Positions 40,036 to 52,091 of a stretch of 64,000 nt of DNA are shown here, one piece after another. Position 1 is the stretch's first letter. Each line of letters begins with the position of its first letter. The stretch covers positions 1 through 64,000 of the forward strand of contig JANEMA010000003.1 of NCBI GenBank assembly GCA_024510845.1, written 5' to 3'. This DNA is from Gammaproteobacteria bacterium (lineage in GTDB: Bacteria > Pseudomonadota > Gammaproteobacteria > Chromatiales > Chromatiaceae). Under the pieces are notes generated by a model that worked only from the letters and a program-made list of their open reading frames with translations, was not told where the DNA came from and ran no database searches. Made by a program: the position numbers and the translations under genes.

Positions 40036-40890
40036 ATGCGGATAGTTCTACTTGGTCCACCAGGGTCCGGCAAGGGCGGGTTGGCAGAAAGAGTTGCCGG
40101 GGCCTACGACATCCCCATCATCACCCAGGCCAGCGTCGTCGGTGCGGTGGCTGCCGAGCCGGGTGAACTCGGACGCCTGGCTGCCGAGGCACGCGGCGCA
40201 GCACGAGTCTCCGATGAGTTGCTGCTGGCCCTGTTGCGTATCCGGTTACCCAAGCTCGATCTGAGCCGGGGTTATCTGCTGGTGGACATGCCGCGTAATG
40301 CCGGGCAGGCCGATGTGCTCGATGTCATGCTCAACGACTTGGGCAAGCCCATCGATCTGGTGATCAAACTCGATGTGGATATGGACGAGCTGATGGAGCG
40401 TCTGGTCGGCCGTATCCAGTGCGATCACTGCGGTACCCTGTACAACATGTACGTGAATCCTCCACTGGTGGACGGGGTCTGCGACGAATGTGGGGCCCGA
40501 GTGCGTCGGCGCCCGCCAGACTATGAAGAGACTATTAGCAACCGCCTGCGGGTCTATGAAGGTCAGATGGGGCCTCTGTTGCAGTATTACCAGCAGGCGG
40601 GGAGGCTGCACCGTTTCGATGCTGCCGGCGAGGTCGCCCCACTCTGGCGGCAAGTGAAGGCGGTGATCGACGCTACACCCAGCCAGGAGGTGACGGCGCC
40701 GGGTGAGGGCACCGTGAAAGCAGGTGGTGTCGACGATGCCGGGTCATCTGCCAAGAAGGCTGTCACCAGGAAGTCGAGCACGAAGATGGCGAAGAAGGCT
40801 GCCACGAAAAAAGCGGCCAAGAAAACTGCGAAGAAGGTCGTAGCCAAAAAAACAGCCAAGAAAACTGCGAAGAAGACGGCAGCCAAGTAA
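40036..40890 (+). CDS. Adenylate-kinase-like protein with histone-H1-like tail
   Basis: The 284-residue protein begins as an adenylate kinase: P-loop [10 protein letters not shown], and a zinc-type lid with C129, C132, C149 and C152 (CDHCG, CDECG). The lid arginine segment [20 protein letters not shown] is also recognisable. Several AMP-site residues differ from E. coli Adk: ISTGDMLR is replaced by ITQASVVG (the usual Thr and Arg are lost), GKGT by GKGG, DGFPRT by VDMPRN, and KDD by PPD. Residues 239-284 are a Lys/Ala-rich tail ([16 protein letters not shown]) like bacterial histone-H1 tails. ATG 40036 has AGGAG 5 bases upstream. Its activity as an ordinary adenylate kinase is doubtful; the tail suggests binding to nucleic acid. 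Confidence 0.85.
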   Translation: MRIVLLGPPGSGKGGLAERVAGAYDIPIITQASVVGAVAAEPGELGRLAAEARGAARVSDELLLALLRIRLPKLDLSRGYLLVDMPRNAGQADVLDVMLNDLGKPIDLVIKLDVDMDELMERLVGRIQCDHCGTLYNMYVNPPLVDGVCDECGARVRRRPPDYEETISNRLRVYEGQMGPLLQYYQQAGRLHRFDAAGEVAPLWRQVKAVIDATPSQEVTAPGEGTVKAGGVDDAGSSAKKAVTRKSSTKMAKKAATKKAAKKTAKKVVAKKTAKKTAKKTAAK

Positions 40891-40994
40891 GGCGGCAGGG
40901 GAGACAGCGGCCAGACCTCGTCGCTTATACTCGTGGTTTCACGGGGAAAATACTGGGTATTTCGTCGCCAGGTCTTCCCCGGTATGCTCCGCGC

Positions 40995-42812
40995 ATGCCT
41001 GCCACCATCCTCTCCGACATTCAGCAGACCCTGGCCAGGGTGTTCGGCTATGCCGAATTCCGCCCGGGCCAGCGCGAGATCATCGAGACCCTGGTCGCCG
41101 GGCAGGACGCCTTCGTACTGATGCCGACCGGTGGTGGCAAGTCACTCTGTTACCAGATCCCCGCCCTGCACCGCCCCGGAGTGGCCGTGGTGGTCTCGCC
41201 TCTGATCGCCCTGATGAAGGATCAGGTCGATGCCCTGCAGGCCAATGGAGTGAAGGCCGCGGCCTATCACTCCGGTGGCGCGCCGGAAGAGGCTCGCGCC
41301 ATCCTTGCCGGCCTGAACACAGGCGAGTTGGATCTGCTCTATGTCAGCCCCGAACGGCTGGTCAATGGTAGCCTGCTCAGTCGTCTGGCAGAGATGCCGC
41401 TGGCCCTGTTTGCTATCGACGAGGCGCATTGTGTGTCGCAATGGGGTCATGACTTCCGGCCCGAGTACGCCCGGCTTGGTCGGTTGCGCGAACGTTTTCC
41501 CGACGTGCCCCTGGTGGCGCTGACCGCCACCGCTGATGAACAGACCCGTGAGGATATTGTGCGCGTGCTGGGACTGGCCGGTGCGCGCCGTTTTGTCGCC
41601 GGTTTCGACCGCCCCAACATCCGTTACAGCGTGCTCGAAAAGTATCGTCCTGCCGAGCAGTTGCGCGCCTTTCTCGAGCAGCGGCAAGGCGAGTCGGGCA
41701 TCGTCTACGCGCTGAGTCGTCGCAAGGTCGAGGAGATTGCCCAGCGCCTGTGTGAGCAGGGCTTCTCTGCCGCTGCCTACCATGCGGGCCTGCCGCCGAT
41801 GGAACGTGAGTCGGTGCAGGGCGTCTTCCTGCGTGACGAGTTGCGCATTGTGGTCGCTACCGTCGCCTTTGGCATGGGTATCGACAAGCCGAACGTGCGC
41901 TTCGTGGTGCATTACGACCTGCCGCGCCACATCGAGGGCTATTACCAGGAGACCGGCCGTGCCGGTCGTGACGGCCTGCCTGCCGAGGCCCTGCTGTTGT
42001 ATGGGGCGCAGGATGTGGTCACTGCACGCCGCCTGATCGAGAACAATGACAATGAGACGCAACGACGGATCGAGTCACACAAGCTCGATGCGATAGTCGC
42101 GTTATGCGAAAGTCCGACCTGCCGGCGCCGGGTGCTGCTCAACTATTTCGGTGACTGGTTGGACGCGGACTGCGGCAACTGTGATGTCTGTTCCGATCCG
42201 CCTGCGCGTTTCGATGCCACCCGCGAGGCGCAGATGGCGTTGTCCTGCGTGTATCGGGTGGGACAACGTTTCGGTATCCGTCATGTTGTCGAAGTGCTGC
42301 GCGGGGCAGATACTGAACGCATCCGTCGGTTGGGCCACGATCGTCTGTCCACCTACGGTATTGGTCAGGCGCTGGGTGAGGCCGAATGGACCTCCATTCT
42401 GCGCCAGCTGATTCACTTGGGCTATCTGCGCCAGGATATCGCCAACTACGCAGTGTTGCAGCTCACGGAGCGCGCCCGCCCGCTGTTGCGTGGCGAGTTT
42501 CGCCTGGAGCTGGCCCGTCCCCGTGTGCGTGAGCGCCCCGCGCGCAGGCGCCGAGCCACCTTGTCCGCTGACGGTCCCTGTGACGAGGTATTGTTCGAGC
42601 GTCTTCGCGCGCTGCGCAAGCAGCTGGCCGACAAGCGCGGAGTGCCGCCCTATGTGATCTTCGGTGATGCCAGCTTGGTGCAGATGACGCGCCACAAGCC
42701 GGGCGACGAACGCGCCCTGCTGTCCATTCACGGTGTCGGGGTACACAAGCTGGAACAGTACGGTGCGGCTTTTCTGCGCGTCATTGCGGCTTACGTCGGT
42801 GAGACGGTCTGA
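40995..42812 (+). CDS. recQ: ATP-dependent DNA helicase RecQ
   Basis: The 605-residue 3'-5' helicase acts in recombination and replication repair. Walker A is [16 protein letters not shown], the DEAH box [19 protein letters not shown], and motif [16 protein letters not shown]. The RecQ-C zinc site spans [12 protein letters not shown] to CGNCDVC, a winged helix follows, and an HRDC domain closes the protein ([20 protein letters not shown]). Length is typical. It converges on sprT with a 12-base gap. Confidence 0.98.
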   Translation: MPATILSDIQQTLARVFGYAEFRPGQREIIETLVAGQDAFVLMPTGGGKSLCYQIPALHRPGVAVVVSPLIALMKDQVDALQANGVKAAAYHSGGAPEEARAILAGLNTGELDLLYVSPERLVNGSLLSRLAEMPLALFAIDEAHCVSQWGHDFRPEYARLGRLRERFPDVPLVALTATADEQTREDIVRVLGLAGARRFVAGFDRPNIRYSVLEKYRPAEQLRAFLEQRQGESGIVYALSRRKVEEIAQRLCEQGFSAAAYHAGLPPMERESVQGVFLRDELRIVVATVAFGMGIDKPNVRFVVHYDLPRHIEGYYQETGRAGRDGLPAEALLLYGAQDVVTARRLIENNDNETQRRIESHKLDAIVALCESPTCRRRVLLNYFGDWLDADCGNCDVCSDPPARFDATREAQMALSCVYRVGQRFGIRHVVEVLRGADTERIRRLGHDRLSTYGIGQALGEAEWTSILRQLIHLGYLRQDIANYAVLQLTERARPLLRGEFRLELARPRVRERPARRRRATLSADGPCDEVLFERLRALRKQLADKRGVPPYVIFGDASLVQMTRHKPGDERALLSIHGVGVHKLEQYGAAFLRVIAAYVGETV

Positions 42813-42824
42813 GGGACTCCAGGT

Positions 42825-43337
42825 TCAGATGGGGCGCAGGATCTCGCCGCAATCGCGGCACTGGTATTGCCGTTGGCCACGGCGGATTCGGTTGTGTCGG
42901 GTGGTGCTGAGCAGGTGTTTGCGGCAGGCGCAGTGATAGGCCCAGCGGCGCTGACGATGTAGGCTGTCGGTATCCGTCAGGGCAAAGTCGTGGCAGCGTT
43001 TGGGTTCGGACCCCAGATGGCGCATCATCGCCTGCCACTCGGGGCCGTGGGGACGTACCCGCTGGTCGTACAGCCAGCCGGTCAGCACGTGTGCCACTTC
43101 GTGCGGTACCGTTTGCGCTACGAAGACTTCGGGCTGAAGACGGGCGATGTCGAGGTTGTAGCGGATTTCGATGTGGCCGCCCGGATGGTGGCGCACCTGA
43201 CCTGCCGCGTGACCATGCAGATCACAATGTACCAGCACGGTCAGCATGCGCCTGCCGCGCTCGGCCAGCAATGGCCGAGCCTGCTTCAGGCAGTCCTCGG
43301 TGGCTTGGCGCAGGCGTGCGCACAGCAAGTCGTTCAT
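42825..43337 (-). CDS. sprT: SprT-family zinc metalloprotease-like protein
   Basis: The 170-residue protein has the metalloprotease motif VPHEVAHVLTGWLYD (HExxH) at about residues 79-83. A C-terminal Cys4-like zinc ribbon (YHCACRKHLL to YQCRDCGEIL) follows, the layout of SprT/Spartan-like proteins. Bacterial SprT is little studied; eukaryotic relatives cleave DNA-protein crosslinks. It overlaps the gloA remnant by 4 bases, so it probably once sat in an operon behind gloA. Confidence 0.9.
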   Translation of the reverse strand: MNDLLCARLRQATEDCLKQARPLLAERGRRMLTVLVHCDLHGHAAGQVRHHPGGHIEIRYNLDIARLQPEVFVAQTVPHEVAHVLTGWLYDQRVRPHGPEWQAMMRHLGSEPKRCHDFALTDTDSLHRQRRWAYHCACRKHLLSTTRHNRIRRGQRQYQCRDCGEILRPI

Positions 43338-43441
43338 GTCTTTCTGCCAATCAGTTCGATGAGGTAACCATCAGGGTCCTCGACGAAGGCGATGACGTGC
43401 TCGAGGTCACCGGCGCGAAGCATGATGTGCAGGATGCGTAT
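43334..43441 (-). pseudogene. gloA: Internally deleted lactoylglutathione lyase (gloA) remnant
   Basis: The minus strand encodes RILHIMLRAGDLEHVI, the start of glyoxalase I, joined directly to AFVEDPDGYLIELIGRKT, its C-terminal metal-ligand segment. About 100 residues are missing between. The expected ATG before RILH is ATA. The stop overlaps the sprT start by 4 bases, as if the original gene order were kept while its body was lost. Confidence 0.82.
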
Positions 43442-43730
43442 GGGGGGTCCTCCCGATTCGGATTGGTGAGCATTGTGCTGCCGAAGAGAGAAGAGTGCAA
43501 AGTGGTTTCGGCGTTCTGGCGAGATGACTGCCATCGGGCGGGTTCCGCCGAACAGGTAGTCTTGCAGCCAGCCAGAAACCCTCGGTGCGCAGGCACCGTT
43601 CCACCCGGATCGATGGTTGGTCATCGGTGAGGTGTCTGTGACGGTCGTTGATCTGTCTGAAATGGTCCAGGTCGGGAAACAGGTCGGAAGGTGCGCCGAA
43701 GGCAGGGTCTTCAACCACCGCGGCGACAGT
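43442..43730 (-). pseudogene. Probable GGDEF (diguanylate cyclase) remnant
   Basis: One minus-strand frame reads FPDLDHFRQINDRHRHLTDD, very close to the GGDEF-domain Mg/GTP region (DLDHFKQINDRHGHLAGD). Later pieces in another frame (WLQDYLFGGTRPMAVISPE) vaguely resemble the YLFRYGGEEFAVILPE block. No frame is intact and the N-terminus is missing. The first match is good; the rest is tentative. Confidence 0.45.
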
Positions 43731-43736
43731 CCCACC

Positions 43737-45047
43737 TCAGCCGATGGGATCACCCTTGCCGCCGCCGGGCCCTTGGTTGTGAGGCCGCCGTCGGTGCGGC
43801 CGTTTCTTGCCGCCGCCCTTGCTGCGAGGTGGGCGGCGCTTGTGTTCGATGCGTATGCGACTTGCCGGATCTACCTCGGCGAGCAGTTCTCGGGTGACTG
43901 GTTCCACCGGAATCTTGTGGCCGATGTAGTCCTCGGTATCGGGTAGTGAAAAGGCGTAGGTCTCGCAGATGAAGGCGACCGCGTCACCCTCAGCCCCGGC
44001 GCGTGCCGTGCGGCCGATGCGGTGTACATAATCCTCCGGGTCGTCGGGCAGGTCGTAGTTGAAGACGTGTGTCACGCCGGGGATGTGCAGGCCGCGCGCC
44101 GCCACGTCAGTGGCGACCAGTACAGACACTTCGTCGTCGGAAAACTGGCGCAACAGGCGCTCGCGCTTTTTCTGCGGTACGTCGCCGGAGAGGATGGCCG
44201 CCTTGTGCCCATTGCCTTCCAGATAGCCCCAGACACGCTCGGCTTCGCGCTTGGTATTGACGAATATGATGCTGCGCGCCTCTTCGAGGCGGTCGATCAG
44301 TCCCAGAAGCAGCGGAATCTTCTCGTTGTTGGCCACCATGTAGCCAGTTTCGCACACTCGGTCGGCGGTGATCTGCTCGGCCTCGACCTCGACCTTCTGC
44401 GGGTTGTTCATATGCTCGTAGGCCAGTTCGAGGACGCGCCAGGAGAGCGTGGCAGAGAACAGCATGCTCAGGCGTCGCTCGGGTGGCGGGCAGCATCGCA
44501 ACAGGTAGCGGATATCCTTGATGAAGCCGAGATCGAACATGCGGTCGGCCTCGTCGAGTACCACCGCCTGTATGGCGCGCAGGTTGAACACCCGTTGCTT
44601 GAAGTAATCGATCAGGCGGCCTGGGGTGCCGATCAGGATGTCCGCACCGGTCGCCAGGTGTTTGCGTTGCTTCTCGTAGTCGGTGCCACCATATACCACG
44701 CACACATGATGCCCGGTATGCCCCGCCAGCACCTCGGCATCGCGGTGGATCTGGATGGCTAGCTCCCGGGTCGGTGCCACGATCAGCGCACCAGGCTGGT
44801 TGGTACGGCGCTGTGAGTCGACCGGTTCCTGATCGAGCCGGTGCAGGATTGCCAGCAGGAAGGCTGCGGTCTTGCCGGTTCCGGTCTGCGCTTGGCCGGC
44901 CACGTCCCGACCGTCGAGGGCGAGCGGCAGGGTGGCAGCCTGGATGGGTGTGCAGTACTCGAAGCCGGCATCGCGGGTGCCATCGATAAGGGCCTGAGAA
45001 AACGGGAAGCTGTCGAAACGGGTGTTGGTCAGGTGCTTGTCGCTCAT
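43737..45047 (-). CDS. rhlB: ATP-dependent RNA helicase RhlB
   Basis: The 436-residue DEAD-box helicase unwinds RNA for the degradosome in gammaproteobacteria. Its start [21 protein letters not shown] motif [14 protein letters not shown], Walker [14 protein letters not shown], box [17 protein letters not shown] motif and [10 protein letters not shown] are all present. The C-terminus is a basic, Arg/Lys/Gly-rich tail that likely binds RNA or RNase E. ATG 45047 is chosen because RhlB homologues start there. It diverges from trxA-rho, the same arrangement as in E. coli. Confidence 0.96.
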   Translation of the reverse strand: MSDKHLTNTRFDSFPFSQALIDGTRDAGFEYCTPIQAATLPLALDGRDVAGQAQTGTGKTAAFLLAILHRLDQEPVDSQRRTNQPGALIVAPTRELAIQIHRDAEVLAGHTGHHVCVVYGGTDYEKQRKHLATGADILIGTPGRLIDYFKQRVFNLRAIQAVVLDEADRMFDLGFIKDIRYLLRCCPPPERRLSMLFSATLSWRVLELAYEHMNNPQKVEVEAEQITADRVCETGYMVANNEKIPLLLGLIDRLEEARSIIFVNTKREAERVWGYLEGNGHKAAILSGDVPQKKRERLLRQFSDDEVSVLVATDVAARGLHIPGVTHVFNYDLPDDPEDYVHRIGRTARAGAEGDAVAFICETYAFSLPDTEDYIGHKIPVEPVTRELLAEVDPASRIRIEHKRRPPRSKGGGKKRPHRRRPHNQGPGGGKGDPIG

Positions 45048-45220
45048 GGCGGCCAAGGATACCCTAAAAGGGCAGATCGGGCTTGAAATACGCTGGGTAT
45101 TAGGCTCAAATTGAAGACCGTTGCATTTATTGCAGAAGTCTCGGACCCTCACCCCGCGCGTTCTGGTCCGACGCATTGGTTGCATGACGAATTCCGTTTC
45201 AGGTTGCTGGAGAATCCCAA

Positions 45221-45547
45221 GTGAGTGACAAGATCGTTTATGTGACGGACGATACCTTCGAGAACGATGTGCTGAAATCCGACATCCCCGTGCTGGTGGA
45301 CTACTGGGCCGACTGGTGCGGTCCCTGCAAGATGATCGCGCCGGTACTCGACGAGATCGCCGAGGAATATGACGGCCGGCTCAAGGTGGCCAAGCTGAAC
45401 ATCGATTCCAGTCCCAACACGCCGCCGCTGTATGGCATTCGTGGTATTCCCACCCTGATGCTGTTCAAAGATGGCGAGGTGGAGGTCACCAAGGTTGGTG
45501 CTGTCTCCAAGTCGCAGTTGACCGCTTTCATCGATAGCAATCTCTGA
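45221..45547 (+). CDS. trxA: Thioredoxin 1
   Basis: The 108-residue general disulfide reductase has the classical active site W32-C-G-P-C36 ([14 protein letters not shown]) and cis-proline loop [15 protein letters not shown]. The start is GTG 45221, with GGAG 8 bases upstream. Divergent from rhlB and followed by rho, as in E. coli. It is a likely electron donor for Tpx. Confidence 0.98.
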   Translation: MSDKIVYVTDDTFENDVLKSDIPVLVDYWADWCGPCKMIAPVLDEIAEEYDGRLKVAKLNIDSSPNTPPLYGIRGIPTLMLFKDGEVEVTKVGAVSKSQLTAFIDSNL

Positions 45548-45663
45548 TTCGGTTTTGGTCTGATCGAAAGTCTGGCCTTACACTTGGCTGTGCTGGACCT
45601 TCGTGAAACCCATGCTAGAATTCCCTGACTGCCGCTTCCTGCCGTATCCCGTTCCTGCGCCAT

Positions 45664-45693
45664 AACACCTTGTACGGTGTTCTGTTATTTTTT
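45664..45693 (+). terminator. Intrinsic terminator between trxA and rho
   Basis: The 6-bp stem AACACC/GGTGTT with a 6-base loop is followed by CTGTTATTTTTT. It lies 38 bases before the rho start, so it can end trxA transcripts and may act as an attenuator in the rho leader. Confidence 0.7.
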
Positions 45694-45730
45694 GTCCAAT
45701 CCCAATTTGGCACGCCACAGGTCGTTTGCA

Positions 45731-46993
45731 ATGAACCTCACTGAACTCAAGAAGATGCCCGTTCCCGAGCTGCAGGCTCTTGCCAGCTCGGTGAAGATCG
45801 ACAACATGGGTCGATCGCGCAAGCAGGACCTGATATTTGCCATCCTCAAGGCACATGCCAAGAAGGGTGAGGACATCTATGGTGATGGCGTGCTCGAGAT
45901 CCTGCAGGATGGATTTGGTTTTCTGCGCTCGGAAGACTCGTCCTACCTGGCGGGCCCCGACGATATCTATGTGTCGCCCAGCCAGATTCGCCGTTTCGGC
46001 CTACGTACCGGTGACACCATCTCCGGCAAGATTCGGCCGCCCAAGGACAATGAGCGCTACTTTGCTCTGCTCAAGGTCGACGAGATCAACTTCGATCGCC
46101 CCGAGAACGCCAAGAACAAGATTCTGTTCGAGAACTTCACCCCCCTGTTTCCCAACAAGAAGTTCAATCTGGAGTTGGGCAACGGCAGCACCGAGGACAT
46201 CACCGCGCGCACCATCGAGCTGGTGGCGCCTATCGGCAAGGGTCAGCGCGGCCTGATCGTGGCCCCTCCCAAGGCGGGTAAGACCATGCTCATACAGAAC
46301 ATCGCGCAGTCGATCGCCATCAATCATCCTGAGTGCTATCTGATCGTGCTGCTGATCGACGAACGACCCGAAGAGGTCACCGAGATGGCCCGATTGGTGC
46401 GTGGCGAGGTGATCTCGTCCACCTTTGACGAGCTGGCCACGCGCCATGTGCAGGTGGCCGAGATGGTGATCGAGAAGGCCAAGCGTCTGGTCGAGCACAA
46501 GCGCGACGTGGTGATCCTGCTCGACTCCATCACCCGCCTGGCACGCGCCTACAACACTGTGATTCCCTCTTCGGGAAAGGTGCTCACCGGTGGTGTGGAC
46601 GCCAATGCCTTGCAGAAGCCCAAGCGCTTCTTCGGTGCTGCGCGCAACGTCGAGGAGGGTGGCTCGCTGACCATCATCGCCACGGCACTGGTGGAGACCG
46701 GGTCGCGCATGGACGATGTGATCTACGAGGAGTTCAAGGGTACCGGTAACATGGAGGTCCACCTCGATCGCCGCATTGCCGAGAAGCGTATTTTCCCGGC
46801 GATCCACATCAACCGCTCCGGCACCCGCCGCGAGGAGCTGCTGATTCCCGAGAAGGAACTGCAGAAGATCTGGATACTGCGCAAGATCCTGCATCCAATG
46901 GATGAGCTGGCGGCCATGGAATTCTTGTACGACAAGCTCAAGGCGACCAAGACCAACCAGGAATTCTTCGACGCCATGAAGTCCAAGGCCTGA
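45731..46993 (+). CDS. rho: Transcription termination factor Rho
   Basis: The 420-residue hexameric RNA helicase begins [20 protein letters not shown]. It has the cold-shock-like RNA-binding domain ([20 protein letters not shown]), Walker [17 protein letters not shown], Walker [17 protein letters not shown] and the Q/R-loop region [18 protein letters not shown]. Length and sequence are canonical. ATG 45731 is chosen over the upstream in-frame start at 45677, which would lie inside the terminator hairpin. Confidence 0.99.
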   Translation: MNLTELKKMPVPELQALASSVKIDNMGRSRKQDLIFAILKAHAKKGEDIYGDGVLEILQDGFGFLRSEDSSYLAGPDDIYVSPSQIRRFGLRTGDTISGKIRPPKDNERYFALLKVDEINFDRPENAKNKILFENFTPLFPNKKFNLELGNGSTEDITARTIELVAPIGKGQRGLIVAPPKAGKTMLIQNIAQSIAINHPECYLIVLLIDERPEEVTEMARLVRGEVISSTFDELATRHVQVAEMVIEKAKRLVEHKRDVVILLDSITRLARAYNTVIPSSGKVLTGGVDANALQKPKRFFGAARNVEEGGSLTIIATALVETGSRMDDVIYEEFKGTGNMEVHLDRRIAEKRIFPAIHINRSGTRREELLIPEKELQKIWILRKILHPMDELAAMEFLYDKLKATKTNQEFFDAMKSKA

Positions 46994-49122
<2,129 letters not shown>

Positions 49123-49719
49123 CGTCAAGAACCTGTAGGTGGTATACAAAACGACTCGAATGCCTACCCTAGGGGATACGGGGCGGGAAATCCACACCAT
49201 CGACTTCACCCCCGAGGTTTTCGCTTCGGTGATCTGGCTCACCTGCAACTGCAGGGAAAGCCATCTCGTCTTGTAAGGTGATTTCGTGTTCCTGGTGGGG
49301 GGAAGATGCCGTGAGAACGGAGGGGCACGGGGGAGGTGTCTCTCATTTGCTGCTGTTCGCTGGCTGACGGCACCCGGTATTGCCATTTGGTGGCACCAGC
49401 TCTCAGTTGGCGACAATGGGGCCCGGCGAGTGAGAAAGAGCATGGTCTGAGCCGCGCCCTACCGGAGGCGCAAGACCGCCTGCTTGGCGACATTGTCTGG
49501 CATCTGAATGCCCTGCTCGGTCGTGGCTGTTCAGGGAGAGCGTGCCTTTGCTGCCCTGTCCTATCTGCCCGATTCGGCGCAACAGGCGTGGTAGGATGTG
49601 GTATGGCAAGAAGCAAGTCAGGCGCTGGCCCCTTCCCCCCGCACGCCAGCCGCAGTGCCTGGATAGTGCAGGAGGACTGAAAGCGCCTGAACACGCGTGT
49701 TGCAGCTCGAAGGTTCGAG
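49123..49719. other. About 600 bases without a supported gene
   Basis: Neither strand holds a gene I can defend. A 114-codon open frame (49336-49680, plus) has Cys-rich, low-quality sequence typical of chance frames in GC-rich DNA. It should contain the nhaA promoter. Confidence 0.4.
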
Positions 49720-50058
49720 CTAGGCCTTCTTTACGAATTGAGACTTCAGTCCCATGGCACCGACGCCGGGGATGCGGCAGTCGATGTCGTGATGACTCTT
49801 CACCAGGCGGATGTTCTTGACCTTGGTGCCAACCTTCACCACCTGTGAACTGCCCTTGATCTTCAGGTCCTTGATCACAGTCACGCTGTCGCCATCGCCG
49901 AGCACATTGCCCACGGCATCACGCACCACTGGGCGCTGTTCATCCATTTCGCTGTCGCTGGCGGACCATTCGTGGCCGCATTCGGGGCAGACATGGTTGC
50001 CACCATCCTGATAGGTGTATTCCGAGTCGCATTCCGGGCAATTGGGAAGATTGTTCAT
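49720..50058 (-). CDS. yjdM: YjdM/PhnA zinc-ribbon protein
   Basis: This 112-residue protein has an N-terminal zinc ribbon [20 protein letters not shown] (Cys4 with the next CGHEW) and an SH3-like C-terminal domain ([20 protein letters not shown]). It was named PhnA for alkylphosphonate uptake, but that role is not supported and the function is unknown. It overlaps lipA by 4 bases. Confidence 0.95.
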   Translation of the reverse strand: MNNLPNCPECDSEYTYQDGGNHVCPECGHEWSASDSEMDEQRPVVRDAVGNVLGDGDSVTVIKDLKIKGSSQVVKVGTKVKNIRLVKSHHDIDCRIPGVGAMGLKSQFVKKA

Positions 50059-51047
50059 TGGGGTTCGTCTCCGTGCCGGGTGCCTAGCAGGGAGTTGGCC
50101 TGCAGGTCGGCGTGATAGGAAGAGCGTACCATGGGGCCACTGGCCACGCTGGAGAAGCCCATCGCCTCGGCTCGGGTGCGCAGAGCGTCGAACTCCTCGG
50201 GAGTGACGAAATATTTCACCGGCAGGTGGTCACGGCTGGGTTGCAGGTACTGGCCCAGGGTGAGCATGCTCACCCCGTGAGCACGCAGGTCCTGCATCAC
50301 TTGCTCCACTTCTTCCAGGTTTTCGCCGATGCCGAGCATGATGCCCGACTTGGTCGGCGTTCCGGGATGTCGTTCACCGAAGTGAGCCAGTAGTTTCAGC
50401 GACCAGTGGTAGTCGGCACCGGGGCGGGCCTGCCGGTACAGGCGGGGGACGGTTTCGAGGTTGTGGTTGAATACGTCAGGCGGGGCTTTCGCCAGGGCGG
50501 TCAGCGCCGGTTCCATGCGTCCACGGAAATCGGGAGTGAGGATCTCAATAGTGGTCTGTGGCGCCCTGGCGCGTACAGCGCGAATGCAGGCGGCGAAGTG
50601 TCCGGCACCGCCGTCGTGCAGATCGTCGCGGTCCACTGAGGTTACCACCACGTATTTCAGTGCCATCTCGGCGATCGCCTCGGCCAATTGCTGTGGCTCG
50701 TCGGGATCGGGTGCGAGTGGCTTGCCGTGGGCTACGTCGCAGAATGGGCAGCGGCGGGTGCAGATGTCGCCCAGGATCATGAAGGTGGCGGTGCCATGGC
50801 TGAAACACTCGCCGAGGTTGGGACATTGTCCCTCCTCGCACACCGAGGACAGGCCGCGATCACGCAGAATGCGCTTGATACGTGTCACGCCGGGGCCGGA
50901 GGGCACGCGCACGCGGATCCATTTCGGCTTGCGCAGCATCTCGGTGGTGGTCTCGACCTTCACCGGGATGCGCGCCACTTTGTTACTGCCACGCTGGTGG
51001 GTCTCGGGGTGATGGCGCGAGGGGGCGTCGAGATCGTATTTGTTCAT
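50055..51047 (-). CDS. lipA: Lipoyl synthase
   Basis: The 330-residue radical-SAM enzyme inserts two sulfur atoms into protein-bound octanoate. The auxiliary cluster motif is [12 protein letters not shown], the SAM cluster CTRRCPFC, and the C-terminal RSSYHA serine ligand motif is intact. ATG 51047 is chosen because homologues begin shortly before the [13 protein letters not shown] segment; the frame is open to 51176 without support. It follows lipB by about 120 bases, completing the endogenous lipoate pathway that GcvH and dehydrogenases need. Confidence 0.98.
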   Translation of the reverse strand: MNKYDLDAPSRHHPETHQRGSNKVARIPVKVETTTEMLRKPKWIRVRVPSGPGVTRIKRILRDRGLSSVCEEGQCPNLGECFSHGTATFMILGDICTRRCPFCDVAHGKPLAPDPDEPQQLAEAIAEMALKYVVVTSVDRDDLHDGGAGHFAACIRAVRARAPQTTIEILTPDFRGRMEPALTALAKAPPDVFNHNLETVPRLYRQARPGADYHWSLKLLAHFGERHPGTPTKSGIMLGIGENLEEVEQVMQDLRAHGVSMLTLGQYLQPSRDHLPVKYFVTPEEFDALRTRAEAMGFSSVASGPMVRSSYHADLQANSLLGTRHGDEPQ

Positions 51048-51165
51048 TGGGGCATTGTAGTCTGTCGGGAGGGGTAATGGTGCCCCGGCTGGTTGATTCG
51101 TTCGCGGCACTCCTGGTGCGAATCGTGATCGGGTCAGGGGGGATCCGCGACTCCGCAGAACGGGT

Positions 51166-51792
51166 CTACACGGCATAGCCCAGGCGGTCTGCCAGAGCGG
51201 TGACCAGGCGCTCTGTGCAGGCGTCCATGCCGAGGTCCACGCCCAGGTCGCACAGCCGGGTCACCGGCATGCCGGCGTAGCCACAGGGGTCGATGCGCGA
51301 GAAGGGTTCGAGGTCGAGATCGATGTTGAGCGCCAGGCCATGGTAGCTGTAACCGCGGCGCACGCGCAGGCCGAGCGCGGCGATCTTGGCTTCGCCGACA
51401 TAGACGCCGGGAGCCTCGGGGCGTGCGTGCGCGATGATGCCCAGCCCGTCGAGCAGGTCGATGACGGCCTGCTCCAGCGCCGAGACCAGGGTGCGTACCC
51501 CGAGCCCGGCTTCGCGCAGGGAGAGCAGCACGTAGACCACGAGTTGTCCGGGGCCGTGGTAGGTGACCTGGCCACCGCGGTCTGTCTGCACCACAGGGAT
51601 GTCACCGGGCGCCAGCAGGTGTTTGGGGCATCCCGCCTGTCCCTGGGTGAATACGGGTTCGTGTTCGACCAGCCACAACTCCGAGGGGGTGTCGGTGGTG
51701 CGTGTGTTGGTGAAGGTGCGCATTGCCTCCCATGTCTCACGGTAGGGGCGGCGTCCCAGATGACGCAGGCGCAGGACAGGACGATGGTTCAC
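51166..51792 (-). CDS. lipB: Octanoyl-[ACP]:protein octanoyltransferase
   Basis: The 208-residue enzyme transfers octanoate from ACP to lipoyl domains. [20 protein letters not shown] and the catalytic Lys and Cys segments [15 protein letters not shown] and [13 protein letters not shown] are present. It overlaps ybeD by 4 bases and precedes lipA. Confidence 0.98.
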   Translation of the reverse strand: MNHRPVLRLRHLGRRPYRETWEAMRTFTNTRTTDTPSELWLVEHEPVFTQGQAGCPKHLLAPGDIPVVQTDRGGQVTYHGPGQLVVYVLLSLREAGLGVRTLVSALEQAVIDLLDGLGIIAHARPEAPGVYVGEAKIAALGLRVRRGYSYHGLALNIDLDLEPFSRIDPCGYAGMPVTRLCDLGVDLGMDACTERLVTALADRLGYAV

Positions 51793-52091
51793 AGGCGCAT
51801 CAGTACCTCGTCGTGAGCGGTGAGTGCATCGTAAATGGCGTCGAGCTGTTCTCGGCTCTGGGCTTCGATGGTGATGCTCACCGACAGGTACTTGCCGTTG
51901 GTGCTGGAACGGCAGCTGACATGACGGTCGTCGATATGCTCGCAGTGTTGGCCGACGATCTTTACCACGGTGTCGCAGAGGTTGCCTTCGTTTCGCCCCA
52001 TGGCCTTGATCTGGTACTGACAGGGGAACTCGAAGCCCGGGGCCTCGGCATCGTCTTGCGTCTTTCGGTGTTCAGTCATCTTGCGTTTCAT
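51789..52091 (-). CDS. ybeD: YbeD/DUF493 family protein
   Basis: The 100-residue protein has a ferredoxin-like ACT-type fold ([40 protein letters not shown]). The family lies between the dacA group and lipB in most Gammaproteobacteria. Its regulatory or lipoate-related role is unproven. ATG 52091 overlaps the dat stop as ATGA; ATG 52079 is an alternative start. Confidence 0.94.
   Translation of the reverse strand: MKRKMTEHRKTQDDAEAPGFEFPCQYQIKAMGRNEGNLCDTVVKIVGQHCEHIDDRHVSCRSSTNGKYLSVSITIEAQSREQLDAIYDALTAHDEVLMRL

Noticed and set aside
40750-40890. The AAG/GCC-rich 3' end of the adk-like gene as a possible CRISPR or tandem DNA repeat
   Set aside because: The units are irregular and in frame, encoding a Lys/Ala tail; there are no uniform repeats with spacers.
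49336-49680. A 114-codon plus-strand frame in the nhaA upstream gap
   Set aside because: Cys-rich, no ribosome site and no recognisable family; not distinguishable from a chance frame.
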